Shown in pieces: positions 27,131 through 35,213 of a stretch of 57,428 nt of DNA. The position numbers were made by a program, and so were the translations under genes. Position 1 is the stretch's first letter; every line of letters begins with the position of its first letter. The notes beneath the pieces are model-generated. The model worked only from the letters and a program-made list of their open reading frames with translations, made no database searches and was not told the DNA's origin. Origin of the DNA: Bacillota bacterium (lineage in GTDB: Bacteria > Bacillota_E > Sulfobacillia > Sulfobacillales > JAIMBI01); the NCBI GenBank assembly GCA_021828405.1, contig JAKARZ010000008.1, positions 1-57,428 of the forward strand, in the 5' to 3' direction.

Positions 27131-27595
27131 TCAGTCAACCCGCTGACCGGCCACGGGGTAGTCCTTGCGCAGGGGATGCCCGTCCCAGTCCTCCGGCATG
27201 TAGATGCGGCGCACCGCGCCCCGTCCCGAGAACACCACCCCAAACAGGTCATACGTTTCGCGCTCGGGCCAGTCGGCTCCAGGCCAAATGCCCATCACGC
27301 TGGGCATTTCTTCGTTCATGTGGCACCAACTCTTGACGCGCACGCGCTCCATCGAGTCGGGGTTCAGCAGGTGGTAAACCAGTTCGAAGCGCGGACGCGC
27401 CGGGAACCAGTCCACCGCGGTCACGTCCACCAAGAGGCTCATGCCAAGGCTCTGCTTGGCAAAGTCCATCAGCGCCAACAGCATCTCTTTAGGCACCGTC
27501 ACGGTGGGCTGGTCTACAGACGGCACCACCTCGAAGGTGCCGGGAAACCGGGCTTCCAGGGAGTCGAGCACCGGTGCCTGGGTGATGAGCGTCAT
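27131..27595 (-). CDS. nuoC: NADH-quinone oxidoreductase subunit C
   Basis: The 30-kDa-type subunit, 154 residues. The family signature [15 protein letters not shown] and the C-terminal [17 protein letters not shown] are present. ATG 27595 overlaps the nuoB stop (ATGA); the open frame further upstream lies within nuoB. Confidence 0.95.
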   Translation of the reverse strand: MTLITQAPVLDSLEARFPGTFEVVPSVDQPTVTVPKEMLLALMDFAKQSLGMSLLVDVTAVDWFPARPRFELVYHLLNPDSMERVRVKSWCHMNEEMPSVMGIWPGADWPERETYDLFGVVFSGRGAVRRIYMPEDWDGHPLRKDYPVAGQRVD

Positions 27596-28095
27596 GCCAA
27601 CCCTCCTGCTGCCGTCAGTTGGCGGTACTTGGGCGGAATGCCCTGGGCGATTTTCTCCTGCAGTTTCAGGATGCCAAACAGCAGCGCGTCGGGCGTGGGC
27701 GGGCACCCGGGGACGTACACGTCGACCGGCACCACATGGTCGACCCCCTGGACGATGGCGTAGTTGTCAAAGACGCCGCCCGACGACGCGCAGGCCCCCA
27801 TCGAGATGACCCACTTGGGCTCGGGCATCTGCTCCCACACCGTGCGCACGACCGGTGCCATCTTCTGACTCACCCGGCCCGCGACAATCATGAGGTCCGC
27901 CTGGCGGGGCGAGGCGCGAAACACCTCCATGCCAAAACGAGCCAGGTCAAAGCGCGAGTTGGTCACGTTGATCATCTCAATGGCGCAGCACGCCAGGCCA
28001 AACGTCGCAGGCCACAGCGACGACTTCTGCGCCCAGCGCGTCATCTTCTCGACCGTCGTGGTGAGAAGCCCGCGCTCCGCCGCCTGCTGCTCCAC
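27592..28095 (-). CDS. nuoB: NADH-quinone oxidoreductase subunit B
   Basis: Carries cluster N2, the last iron-sulfur centre before quinone, in 167 residues. The tandem cysteines in GLACCAIEM, plus GACASSGG and VPGCPPTP, supply the four ligands. The start is placed at GTG 28095 because nuoA ends at 28116 and AGGAGG lies 11 bases upstream; this leaves a normal N-terminus (MEQQAAERG). Another in-frame GTG within the nuoA tail is possible but lacks an SD. Confidence 0.94.
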   Translation of the reverse strand: MEQQAAERGLLTTTVEKMTRWAQKSSLWPATFGLACCAIEMINVTNSRFDLARFGMEVFRASPRQADLMIVAGRVSQKMAPVVRTVWEQMPEPKWVISMGACASSGGVFDNYAIVQGVDHVVPVDVYVPGCPPTPDALLFGILKLQEKIAQGIPPKYRQLTAAGGLA

Positions 28096-28115
28096 ACTCG
28101 TGACGGCCTCCTGAC

Positions 28116-28466
28116 TCAGTCCCACTTGAATCCCCCCCGTCGCCAGACATAGGCAAACGCCACGGCGATCACCAGCAAAAAGAACAAAGCTTTGAGAAAC
28201 CCGGCGGCGTGCAGCGAAGACAGGCTCGTAGCCCATGGGTAGAGCGCCACCACCGCCACGTCAAACACCAAAAACAGCATCGCGACCCGGTAGAACCGGA
28301 TGGAGAAGTGCGTCACGGGCATCTCGGGCACGTTACCGGACTCGTAGGTCACGCGCTTCAAGCCGCCCGGCGCCCGCGGTCCAAGTCGCTGGGAGGTAAG
28401 CGAGATGCCGACTGCCAGCACCATCGCCACCAGCAGATAAATCAAGAGCGCCGCATATTCGGACAT
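28116..28466 (-). CDS. nuoA: NADH-quinone oxidoreductase subunit A
   Basis: Three-helix membrane subunit of 116 residues, the first gene of the nuo operon. The conserved YESGNVPE loop and [15 protein letters not shown] helix are present, and it ends KWD just before the stop. ATG 28466 has GGGGAGG upstream. Its leader begins at a TATAAT promoter overlapped by a Rex-like operator. Confidence 0.95.
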   Translation of the reverse strand: MSEYAALLIYLLVAMVLAVGISLTSQRLGPRAPGGLKRVTYESGNVPEMPVTHFSIRFYRVAMLFLVFDVAVVALYPWATSLSSLHAAGFLKALFFLLVIAVAFAYVWRRGGFKWD

Positions 28467-28528
28467 CTCTGCCTCCCCACCGCGTTGCAATCGAGTGTCT
28501 CCCGCGGGCGCCCGAGCCTTCGCGGCTT

Positions 28529-28546
28529 TTGTGCCCGCGTTCACAT
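28529..28546 (-). promoter_or_regulatory. Candidate Rex operator at the nuoA transcription start
   Basis: The 18-bp sequence TTGTGCCCGCGTTCACAT (plus strand) matches the Rex consensus TTGTGAA-N4-TTCACAA in 11 of 14 defined positions with exact spacing. It begins four bases downstream of a TATAAT box, so a bound repressor would cover the start point. The operon it would control ends with rex itself. Confidence 0.78.
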
Positions 28547-28550
28547 GGCG

Positions 28551-28578
28551 ATTATACTCTTCTTAGCGTCTGTGGCCA
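28551..28578 (-). promoter_or_regulatory. Promoter of the nuo operon
   Basis: A perfect -10 TATAAT occurs on the minus strand (plus 28551-28556). A moderate -35, TGGCCA, lies 16 bases upstream (four of six matches). The expected start is near 28544, about 80 bases before nuoA. Confidence 0.65.
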
Positions 28579-28651
28579 GCATCGGGAGGCGTCGAATTTT
28601 GACGGGGTCTCACACGGCGTGGCGGTGAGGTTGGACCGGCCTCCCTGCCCC

Positions 28652-29584
28652 TCAAGCGCCCCCGTCCGTGCGCTGCCGCGGCGGCGCCCCGCGATCGGAT
28701 ACGCGTCGGCCCTGCCCCGCGCCGCTTGGCCGGCGAGAAGGAGAAGCGGCCCCTCGTGGGGGCCTCGCTTGCGGGGGACCGCCGGTGAGCATCCGCCGCA
28801 GCCGATACGCCACGCTCGACTTGCTCATGGGAGGCACCATGGCGCGGCCGAGCTGCTCCAGCGTCCAGTCGGGGTGGTCCAGGCGCACTTGTGCCAAGCG
28901 ACGAAAAGCCTCCGGCCAGGCGTCCCAGCCCCCCTGGGCGGCCAGGGCCAAGAGCGCATGCTCCTGGGCCACGCCGGTCTCCACGGCCCGGCGCAGGTTC
29001 GACGCCTCGCCGTTGACCCGCCGGTTGACCTCGCCTTTCATCGACCGGACCACGGACTCGGCCTCCAGCCGGAGCTGCGCCCGATGCGCGCCCAAATGCG
29101 CCAGGAGCGCCGCCACCTGTTCGTGGTCTTTGACATACACCACCGAGCGCTGGCGCCGGGTGGCCACCTGCGCGGCAACGCCCAGTTGCGCCATGGCCGC
29201 CTGGAGCACCGACGCCCACTCGGGGGTCGGTGCCACCATCTCTAGGTGATACGGGCGGCCCGGGGCCGCCACGTAGCCCCGGGCCAGGACCGCGCCTCGC
29301 AACAGCGCGCGGGGCTCGCGGCCCACCGAACGCTGCCGGGGCGTGCGCGACAGGGTTACGGTGTAGCGACGCCGGCGCGGCTCGGACAGCAGGTGGGGCG
29401 CGAGGCCCAGGGCTTTGGCAAGGGCGAAGGCGCGCCGGGCCACGACTGGGGACGACAACGAGAGCGATTCATCGGCGCCCAGCGTGCCCCGGATGCCGGT
29501 CAGCTCCGCGCGGGCTTCCTCGGCGCGTTTCCACGCGACCCGGCTGAGCTCGGCCTTCACCTCGCGGCTGTGGGACCAGTCCAT
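28652..29584 (-). CDS. whiA: Sporulation/division regulator WhiA
   Basis: DNA-binding protein of 310 residues combining a degenerate LAGLIDADG homing-endonuclease-like domain with a C-terminal helix-turn-helix. The family signature NRRVNGEASNLRRAV and the HTH segment WTLEQLGRAMVPPMSKSSVAYRLRRM are clear. After the HTH there is a basic, Pro/Arg-rich tail of about 40 residues that is not typical. ATG 29584 has GGAGGAGG upstream and lies inside the 3' end of yvcK (116-base overlap). Order rapZ-yvcK-whiA is the conserved Gram-positive one. Its role here (division, chromosome segregation) is by family. Confidence 0.93.
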   Translation of the reverse strand: MDWSHSREVKAELSRVAWKRAEEARAELTGIRGTLGADESLSLSSPVVARRAFALAKALGLAPHLLSEPRRRRYTVTLSRTPRQRSVGREPRALLRGAVLARGYVAAPGRPYHLEMVAPTPEWASVLQAAMAQLGVAAQVATRRQRSVVYVKDHEQVAALLAHLGAHRAQLRLEAESVVRSMKGEVNRRVNGEASNLRRAVETGVAQEHALLALAAQGGWDAWPEAFRRLAQVRLDHPDWTLEQLGRAMVPPMSKSSVAYRLRRMLTGGPPQARPPRGAASPSRRPSGAGQGRRVSDRGAPPRQRTDGGA

Positions 29585-30884
29585 GCGCGTCCTCCTCCTG
29601 TGCCTGCCTGAGGCGCTGGTCCAGCATGAGGCCCTCCCAGGGGCGCCGCCGGGCCCAGTCGGGCTTCAGCCGCAGTAACAGCCGCAGCGTGGCGCGGGCC
29701 ACGCGGTCCGAGTTGTGCCGCACCACCCCCGCCACCTCAAGCAGCGGGACGTGCACCACCAGCACGCGGCGCGGAAATCCGGTGCCGCGGCCCACCGGCT
29801 CCGCCCCGCTGGCGCGGTAGCGGTCCCGCACGTCCTCGGGCACCGGCTCATCGTTGATGAGCACCGCATCGATAACGCCCGGACCCACGTGATCCTCCAG
29901 CGCCTTGAAGTGGTCGTAGGCCGAGTAGCCGCTGGTTTCTCCGGGCTCGGTCATCACGTTCGCGACATAAACGGTCGCGGCTCGGGTTTGGCGCACCGCT
30001 TCGGCGATGGGCCCGATGAGCAGGCTCGGGATCACCGAGGTGTAGAGGCTGCCGGGCCCCAGCACCAGAAGATCCGCGTTCAGGATGGCCCGAACGGCTT
30101 CCACCGGCGGGGTGGCGTCGCTGGGATCGAGCCACACTCGCTTGATCCGCTCCGGGCTCTGCCCAATCACGCTCTCCCCCCGGCGCACCGAGCCGTCTGC
30201 CAGCTCCGCCACCAACTCGATGGAATCCAGCGTGGCAGGAAACACGTCGCCGCGCACGGCCAGCACGCGCGACGACGCGCGCAGGGCCGTGACGAAGTCG
30301 CCAGTGGTTTCGCGCATCGCAGCCAGAAACAAGTTGCCAAAGCTGTGGCCGGTGAGCTCGCCCTGCTTGAACCGGTACTGAAACAGCTCGCGCATCAAGG
30401 GCTCGGCGTCTGCCAGCGCCACTAGGCAGTTTCGCAGATCCCCCGGCGGCAGCATCCCCATCGCGCCGCGAAGTCGGCCCGAGCTGCCCCCGTCGTCCGC
30501 CACCGTCACAATGGCGGTGAGATTGGCGGTGTACTCCTTCAATCCGCGCAGCAGCGCCGGCAGCCCGGTTCCGCCCCCCACCGCCACCACCTTAGGCCCG
30601 CGCGCGCCGCGGCGCCGCACCAGAAGCATGCGGGCCAGGGAATCTTCGGAGACATCAAGAGCCTGCGCGAGCGACCGAACCAGCTGCAGCGCGCCCACCA
30701 GCACAATCGCGATGCCCACCAGCAGCGCCCACAGCCACACATCGCCGTGCCGGGTCCAGGCCCAATAGGGCGCGGTGGCTTCGCCAGATTCCAGGGCGAT
30801 GGCGGCGCCCACCGCCAGCAGGCCCAGGCCCACCATGGCAAGGTAGCGCTTGAGACGAAGCCCCGGGGCCAGCCAGCGCCACAC
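29469..30884 (-). CDS. yvcK: Gluconeogenesis factor YvcK/CofD-like (UDP-sugar-binding)
   Basis: A 471-residue protein with two N-terminal transmembrane helices (LAMVGLGLLAVGAAIALES and WALLVGIAIVLVGALQLV) followed by the YvcK domain. The nucleotide-binding start VVAVGGGTGLPALLRGLK, VTVADDGGSSGRLR, the HSFGNL loop and LGPGSLYTSVIPSL are all present. YvcK binds UDP-sugars and is needed for cell-wall synthesis under gluconeogenic growth. GTG 30884 overlaps the rapZ stop by one base, with GGGGAG upstream. The C-terminus past the family region (about 35 residues, basic) is encoded in the overlap with whiA. Confidence 0.93.
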   Translation of the reverse strand: MWRWLAPGLRLKRYLAMVGLGLLAVGAAIALESGEATAPYWAWTRHGDVWLWALLVGIAIVLVGALQLVRSLAQALDVSEDSLARMLLVRRRGARGPKVVAVGGGTGLPALLRGLKEYTANLTAIVTVADDGGSSGRLRGAMGMLPPGDLRNCLVALADAEPLMRELFQYRFKQGELTGHSFGNLFLAAMRETTGDFVTALRASSRVLAVRGDVFPATLDSIELVAELADGSVRRGESVIGQSPERIKRVWLDPSDATPPVEAVRAILNADLLVLGPGSLYTSVIPSLLIGPIAEAVRQTRAATVYVANVMTEPGETSGYSAYDHFKALEDHVGPGVIDAVLINDEPVPEDVRDRYRASGAEPVGRGTGFPRRVLVVHVPLLEVAGVVRHNSDRVARATLRLLLRLKPDWARRRPWEGLMLDQRLRQAQEEDAHGLVPQPRGEGRAQPGRVETRRGSPRGADRHPGHAGRR

Positions 30885-31774
30885 TACCGCCGGCTCCCCA
30901 GCGTATCGTCGCCGTCGGGCGGGGTCTGGATGTCGCGGTGCTCGACCTCCACCGACACCCCCTGGCGCTCCAAATAGCTGGCCAGGCGGTCCGCCACCAC
31001 CACCGACCGGTGGCGGCCGCCGGTGCACCCGATGGCCACGGCCAGCGACGCCTTGCCCTCATGGCGGTAAAGCGGCACCAAAAAGTCCAGCAGCTCCGAG
31101 AGGCGCGCCAGCGTGCCCTGGGTCACCGGCCAGTTGAGGACAAAGTCCTGAACCGCGGGGTCGGTGCCGATGCGGGGGCGCAGGTCCGCCTCATAGTGCG
31201 GGTTGGGCAGAAAGCGCACATCAAACACCAGGTCGGCGTCCAGCGGCAAGCCGTGCTTGTACCCGAACGACACCACGCGCACCTGAAACGGCAGCCCTCC
31301 GGGATCCAGCGCAAACAACTGCGCCACCCGGTCTCGCGCTTGGTGCGGCGTCAGGCTCGAGGTATCCAGCACCACATCGGCGCGGCCGCGCAGTTCTTCC
31401 AAGCGCGCGCGCTCCTGGCGAATCGCCTCCGTCAGCGACGTGCGCGACCCCAGGGGGTGCGCTCGGCGGGACGCTTTGTAGCGGTGGATGAGCACGGCCT
31501 CCTCGGCCTCGAGAAACAGCAGCGAATAAGGCTGGCCCGCCTCGGTGAGGTCGTCGAGCGCCTGCTCCACGTCCTGAAAGAAGTTTCCGCCGCGCACATC
31601 GATGACGATGGCGGCGCCCACCACTTCGGGCGCCTTCCGCACCAGCTCCGCAAACCGCACCAGGAGCGCGGGTGGCAGATTGTCCACGCAGAAGTATCCG
31701 AGGTCCTCAAACGCACGCAGAATCAGCGTGCGGCCGGCCCCCGACTGCCCGGTGATGATGAGAAGCCGCGCCAT
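30884..31774 (-). CDS. rapZ: RNase adapter / P-loop protein RapZ
   Basis: A 296-residue P-loop protein. The Walker A is GQSGAGRT, with Arg instead of Lys, a variant I also know from actinobacterial RapZ. EDLGYFCVDNLPP, SFGYKHGLP and the C-terminal IGCTGGRHRSVVVAD are family signatures. In Gammaproteobacteria RapZ senses GlcN6P and controls glmS; in Bacillota the role is less clear, while this genome also has a glmS ribozyme. ATG 31774 has a GGGAGG SD; the open frame upstream lacks one. A -10-like TGATAAT lies about 20-30 bases further upstream. Confidence 0.94.
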   Translation of the reverse strand: MARLLIITGQSGAGRTLILRAFEDLGYFCVDNLPPALLVRFAELVRKAPEVVGAAIVIDVRGGNFFQDVEQALDDLTEAGQPYSLLFLEAEEAVLIHRYKASRRAHPLGSRTSLTEAIRQERARLEELRGRADVVLDTSSLTPHQARDRVAQLFALDPGGLPFQVRVVSFGYKHGLPLDADLVFDVRFLPNPHYEADLRPRIGTDPAVQDFVLNWPVTQGTLARLSELLDFLVPLYRHEGKASLAVAIGCTGGRHRSVVVADRLASYLERQGVSVEVEHRDIQTPPDGDDTLGSRR

Positions 31775-31917
31775 CCCCCACCTCCCACCACCCTGATTAT
31801 CACCGAAACGAGCGAGCCGCGCGACGCTGACCCCCCCAAAGTCCAAGCCGTCGACGAAGAATGTTGTGGCGTCTTCCATTCGGATCCCGGAGTCCAAGCA
31901 TGATAGGAGGCTGTTTC

Positions 31918-32901
31918 ATGAGTATGCGAACGACGCTCGGCCTGCTTGCCGGAGCGACCCTGCTCGCGGTGCCAGCGGTGGCGTTTGCCCACCCGTCGCC
32001 GGGGATGGGCGCGTGGGGCCCAGTCCAAGGCGCCCACGCCGGCGGCGCGGCTGCCCTGACCGCTGTCGGCGGGGCGCCGGCCGCGCACTCCGCCAGCGAG
32101 GTTGGGGCGCCCATGGAGCAAGTGGACGGGGTGCTGAGCGCGCCGGTGGTGGTGAGCGCCACCGCCGGCACCACGACCGCGCTGCCAAGCTCCTCCATCT
32201 TTAGCGGGATTGCGGCCGGGCTGGTCGCGATGTTCGGGAACGACCCCGCGCGACCGCTGTTGACGATCACGACGGTCTCCTCGGTTCAGTCGGCCGCGAG
32301 CCTCACGCTTGAGTCGGGGATGTCCTACCCCCTAGCGGCGAACGCCACGGTGACCTACCAGGGGCAGGCTTACGCGGGCACCATGCTGTTCCCCGGCGAG
32401 CGCGTGCACCTCGCCCTCAGCAGCGGCGCGGTGGCCGCCATCGAGCTGCAAAGCACCAGCGCGTGGGAAACCTATGAGGGCACGTCCGCCAGCGGCGTGC
32501 AGCTGTCCTACGCAGGCGGCGCGACATTCACGGCGCCGCTCGCCGCGTCCGGCCCGACTGCCTCATCCCTCAGCGCGCTCACCACCGGCACGCTAGTGCG
32601 CGTGGGGTTCAGCGCCCAGGGCGATGTGCTGCTGGTGCAGAAAACTGGCCGCACGCGCACGGCGCCGGTGGGCCAGGGGTCCAACGCCGGCGGCCTGAGC
32701 CAGGCATCCTCCCGAGGCGATGGCGCGGCGAACGGGTCGCCCCAGGGCCAATCGGCGGGGCCCGCGCACAGTCAGGCCTCGGCCCATGCCCAAGGGGCCA
32801 CGCACGCCAACGCTCACGCGACGGGCCACGGGGGCTTGGCCCTGGGCCTGGCCACGTCCGCCAGCGGCGGCTCGTCGCAGCCAAGCGGGCAGCGACCCTA
32901 A
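31918..32901 (+). CDS. Secreted protein of unknown function with low-complexity C-terminus
   Basis: A 327-residue protein I do not recognise. It starts with a clear signal peptide (hydrophobic LGLLAGATLLAVPAVAFA, likely cleavage after AFA). The middle contains a small beta-rich region (about residues 100-200) with repeated Ala/Ser/Thr and segments such as AAIELQSTS, possibly an extracytoplasmic beta domain. The last 100 residues are Gly/Ser/Ala/His/Gln-rich with motifs such as AHAQGATHANAHATGHGG. ATG 31918 is set by AGGAGG seven bases upstream. It is divergent from rapZ and has no obvious partner. The His-rich tail could bind metal, but that is speculation. Confidence 0.75.
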   Translation: MSMRTTLGLLAGATLLAVPAVAFAHPSPGMGAWGPVQGAHAGGAAALTAVGGAPAAHSASEVGAPMEQVDGVLSAPVVVSATAGTTTALPSSSIFSGIAAGLVAMFGNDPARPLLTITTVSSVQSAASLTLESGMSYPLAANATVTYQGQAYAGTMLFPGERVHLALSSGAVAAIELQSTSAWETYEGTSASGVQLSYAGGATFTAPLAASGPTASSLSALTTGTLVRVGFSAQGDVLLVQKTGRTRTAPVGQGSNAGGLSQASSRGDGAANGSPQGQSAGPAHSQASAHAQGATHANAHATGHGGLALGLATSASGGSSQPSGQRP

Positions 32902-32913
32902 AGGAAACGCGGC

Positions 32914-32946
32914 GGATGGCTGCTCGGGGGCGGCCCACAGCCATCC
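32914..32946. terminator. Hairpin between convergent genes
   Basis: GGATGGCTG (32914-32922) and CAGCCATCC (32938-32946) form a perfect 9-bp stem with a 15-base GC-rich loop, midway between the stop codons of the secreted protein (+) and ytpB (-). There is no T run, so a bidirectional GC-type terminator is the likely function. Confidence 0.5.
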
Positions 32947-32998
32947 GAACGCCCTCGCCGACGCTTCTCGGCGCCACCTGAGGCGATAAGCCGAAAGG

Positions 32999-34033
32999 TC
33001 AGGGGGTGCGGCCCACCTTGGCAAGGCAGTAGAGCGCTCGGCTGACGTTTCCGCCAGCCGACAGCAGGCGGCCCGCAGGAGCGCGGAGCGCCCCCCGCAC
33101 CTTCCGGTCAGACAGGTAAAATCCCAGCAGGCCTTCGGCCACGTAACGGTGAAATGCTTGATCCGCCAGCCCCTGGGCCCGGGCCGCGGCTTCCCGGTGG
33201 AGTCGCCCAATGCCAGCGACCGCCGCCGCTTCGCTGGGATAGCAGGTTACGAAGTTGAAATCGCCGTGCTCCAGGTCTTCGTCTTGATCCACGAAGTAGT
33301 CCAACAGGATGTGGAGCGCGCCCATCCAGGGAAAATACACGGACTCCAAGCGCCGGGCCCGTTCGGCGCTGACGGGGTGGGTGGCTTCGTGCCACAGCGC
33401 GAAGATGCCCAGGGTCGACCCGGCAGCGGCCGCAAACTCCCACCACGCCACACCCCACTCGGGCTCGCGATAGGTGGCGGCCCACTCTTCCAGCGCGCTG
33501 GCCCGGTCCTCCTGCGCCGCGGGCGCGTGCTTTAAGCTCTGCAAGTCGACGTAGCGGTCGGCGAGCCAAGCGGCGCGGTCCGCCACCGCCCCGTAGTCTG
33601 GCAGGCCAGCCAACACCGCTTGGCAGTCGCGCACCAGCCAGGCCATGTAGCCGCCGTCGTCCTGGGGGTGGCTCTCCCAGTAGTCCTTGAGGGCGGCACC
33701 GGGTCGGAGCGCGTCGCCCAGCGACCGGTGCAGCGAGCGAATCACCTCCGCCGACACTTCGGGCCCCCGATCCGTGATGGTGTCCAGGTAGTCGCAGAGG
33801 CTCTGGTAAGCCACGACCGCCCGCACCAACTGGGGCGCCGCCCCCACCAGCACGGCACCCCCTTCGCAGTGAAAGCGCTTCGTGGTGAGCGATTCGCGCG
33901 CCATGGCCCTCACCGCGGGGTCGGGAATGTGAGCCGCCTGCACCTCTACGCGCTCCAGCGCCCGGTGCACCAGGGGCCGGATGCGAAAATAATAGTAGAG
34001 CGCCCACCGCGACGTGCCCCCGGTTCGCACCAT
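32999..34033 (-). CDS. ytpB: Tetraprenyl-beta-curcumene synthase-type terpene cyclase (DUF2600)
   Basis: A 344-residue helical protein of the YtpB family. YtpB in Bacillus cyclises heptaprenyl diphosphate to tetraprenyl-beta-curcumene, the precursor of C35 sesquarterpenes. An aspartate-rich DYLDTITD and a second acidic motif, DYFVDQDEDLEHGDFNF, are the probable Mg-diphosphate sites. GESHP-like and YREPEWGVAWWEF segments are also family-typical. The gene overlaps the HAD stop; ATG 34033 has GAGGAG at good spacing, while a GTG three bases upstream is closer than usual. It is last in the uvrB-uvrA-uvrC run, so its transcription could follow DNA damage. Confidence 0.87.
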   Translation of the reverse strand: MVRTGGTSRWALYYYFRIRPLVHRALERVEVQAAHIPDPAVRAMARESLTTKRFHCEGGAVLVGAAPQLVRAVVAYQSLCDYLDTITDRGPEVSAEVIRSLHRSLGDALRPGAALKDYWESHPQDDGGYMAWLVRDCQAVLAGLPDYGAVADRAAWLADRYVDLQSLKHAPAAQEDRASALEEWAATYREPEWGVAWWEFAAAAGSTLGIFALWHEATHPVSAERARRLESVYFPWMGALHILLDYFVDQDEDLEHGDFNFVTCYPSEAAAVAGIGRLHREAAARAQGLADQAFHRYVAEGLLGFYLSDRKVRGALRAPAGRLLSAGGNVSRALYCLAKVGRTP

Positions 34034-34890
34034 CACCCGCTCCTCTCAGCCAGCACGTACCGCTCCAGGCCCACCGCCGCGCCATCCTCGCCGACCGGCG
34101 GCAACACCACATCGGCGGCGGACAGCGCCGCCGGGTGGCCGTTGCCCATCGCCATGCCCCAGCCCGCCCACGCCAGCATCTCCGCGTCGTTCTCGCCGTC
34201 GCCGACGGCCGCCACGGCCTCCCGGGCGATCCCGAGCCGCTCCGCCACGCGGGCCAGGGCGCGACCCTTGGTGGCCGCCTCGGGAAGCACCTCAAGATAG
34301 TCGGCTTGGCTGCTCACCGCCCGCACGCCGCACGTTGCCGCCCACGGAGCCAGCGCGGCGCGCAGGCGGGCCAGCGAAGCGGGCTCATCCTGAATCAAAA
34401 TCTTGATCGGCGGCTCGGGCCAGTCCAAGATGGCGCGGCCGGGCTTGATTTCGGCCGGGATGTGGTTCGCCGCGACGTATGCGCGCACCCGCGGGTCATC
34501 GCCGGTCACCCACAGTCCGTCGCCGATGTACACTTGCGCCAGGTGACCTCCCGCCAGAACCAACTCCATGGCACGGCGCGCGGCCGCATCCGGCAATTGG
34601 TCCACAAACCAGCGCTGCCAACTGGGGAGATCCACCACCTCGGCGCCGTTATAGCAAATCATGGGGCCGGCGGGGAGGGCCCAGCGCTCGCGAAACAACT
34701 CGACCGACCGGGCCGTCCGGCCGGTGGCGATCGCGACCCGGATGCCGGCGGCCACCAGTTGGCCCAGCGCCGCCAGCACCCGGGGATGCACCTCATCGCC
34801 GCGGGCAAAAATCGTCCCGTCCAGATCAACCGCCACCAGCTCTATCGGAGCGGCGGGCCGCGTCGCCCTTTTCCTCAGCGAATCACCCAA
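34033..34890 (-). CDS. Cof-type HAD-superfamily phosphatase
   Basis: HAD hydrolase with a C2B (Cof) cap, about 285 residues. Motif I is VAVDLDGTIF, motif II is the Thr in IATGR, and the late motif GDGENDAEMLAWAG holds the conserved Lys/Asp pair region. Such enzymes dephosphorylate sugar phosphates or similar metabolites. The start is uncertain: TTG 34890 (with GGGGGTGG upstream) is used, which overlaps the preceding gene. A GTG at 34836 would give MAVDLDGT directly. It sits between the small membrane protein and ytpB, and its stop overlaps the ytpB start. Confidence 0.85.
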   Translation of the reverse strand: MGDSLRKRATRPAAPIELVAVDLDGTIFARGDEVHPRVLAALGQLVAAGIRVAIATGRTARSVELFRERWALPAGPMICYNGAEVVDLPSWQRWFVDQLPDAAARRAMELVLAGGHLAQVYIGDGLWVTGDDPRVRAYVAANHIPAEIKPGRAILDWPEPPIKILIQDEPASLARLRAALAPWAATCGVRAVSSQADYLEVLPEAATKGRALARVAERLGIAREAVAAVGDGENDAEMLAWAGWGMAMGNGHPAALSAADVVLPPVGEDGAAVGLERYVLAERSG

Positions 34891-35213
34891 TTGGCCACCC
34901 CCGATACCAGTCCCAAAATGACGGCCCCCTCCAGCGCGGGGACGAAGCCCGCCACATGGAACCCGGGGACAATCGCACTGGTGAGCCACAGCATCAACCC
35001 CGACACCACCCACCCAAACAGGCCCAGCGTCAGCAGGTTGATGGGGAGCGTCAGCAGCGCCACCAGTGGCCGCACGATGAGGTTCACCAGCGCGAGCACC
35101 ACCGCGGCCTCCAGCAGCGGCGCGAACCCCGCCGCTGAGATGCCAATACCCAAGTGCGCCACCAGCAAAAGCACCAGGACCTGGATCACCCATCCAATTA
35201 TACGCCGTCTCAC
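34875..35213 (-). CDS. Small four-helix membrane protein (phage-holin-like PF04020 / YvlD type)
   Basis: A 112-residue protein with four hydrophobic segments. The conserved ALVNLIVRPLVALLTLPINLLTLGLF is the signature of the family labelled phage holin but found widely as chromosomal YvlD-like proteins. No phage genes are nearby, so lysis is unlikely. GTG 35213 overlaps the uvrC stop (GTGA), and the gene overlaps the HAD start, so it is translated within the uvr run. Confidence 0.88.
   Translation of the reverse strand: MRRRIIGWVIQVLVLLLVAHLGIGISAAGFAPLLEAAVVLALVNLIVRPLVALLTLPINLLTLGLFGWVVSGLMLWLTSAIVPGFHVAGFVPALEGAVILGLVSGVANWVIR

Noticed and set aside
28652..29584. Homing endonuclease or intein in whiA
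   Set aside because: The LAGLIDADG-like domain is a fixed, degenerate part of WhiA proteins and no splice junctions exist.
30884..31774. RapZ Walker A lysine-to-arginine change as inactivation
   Set aside because: GxSGAGR is a known variant in RapZ of other high-GC bacteria and all other motifs are intact.
34875..35213. Prophage remnant because of a holin-like gene
   Set aside because: The family label is historical; the gene is embedded in the uvr run and no phage genes surround it.
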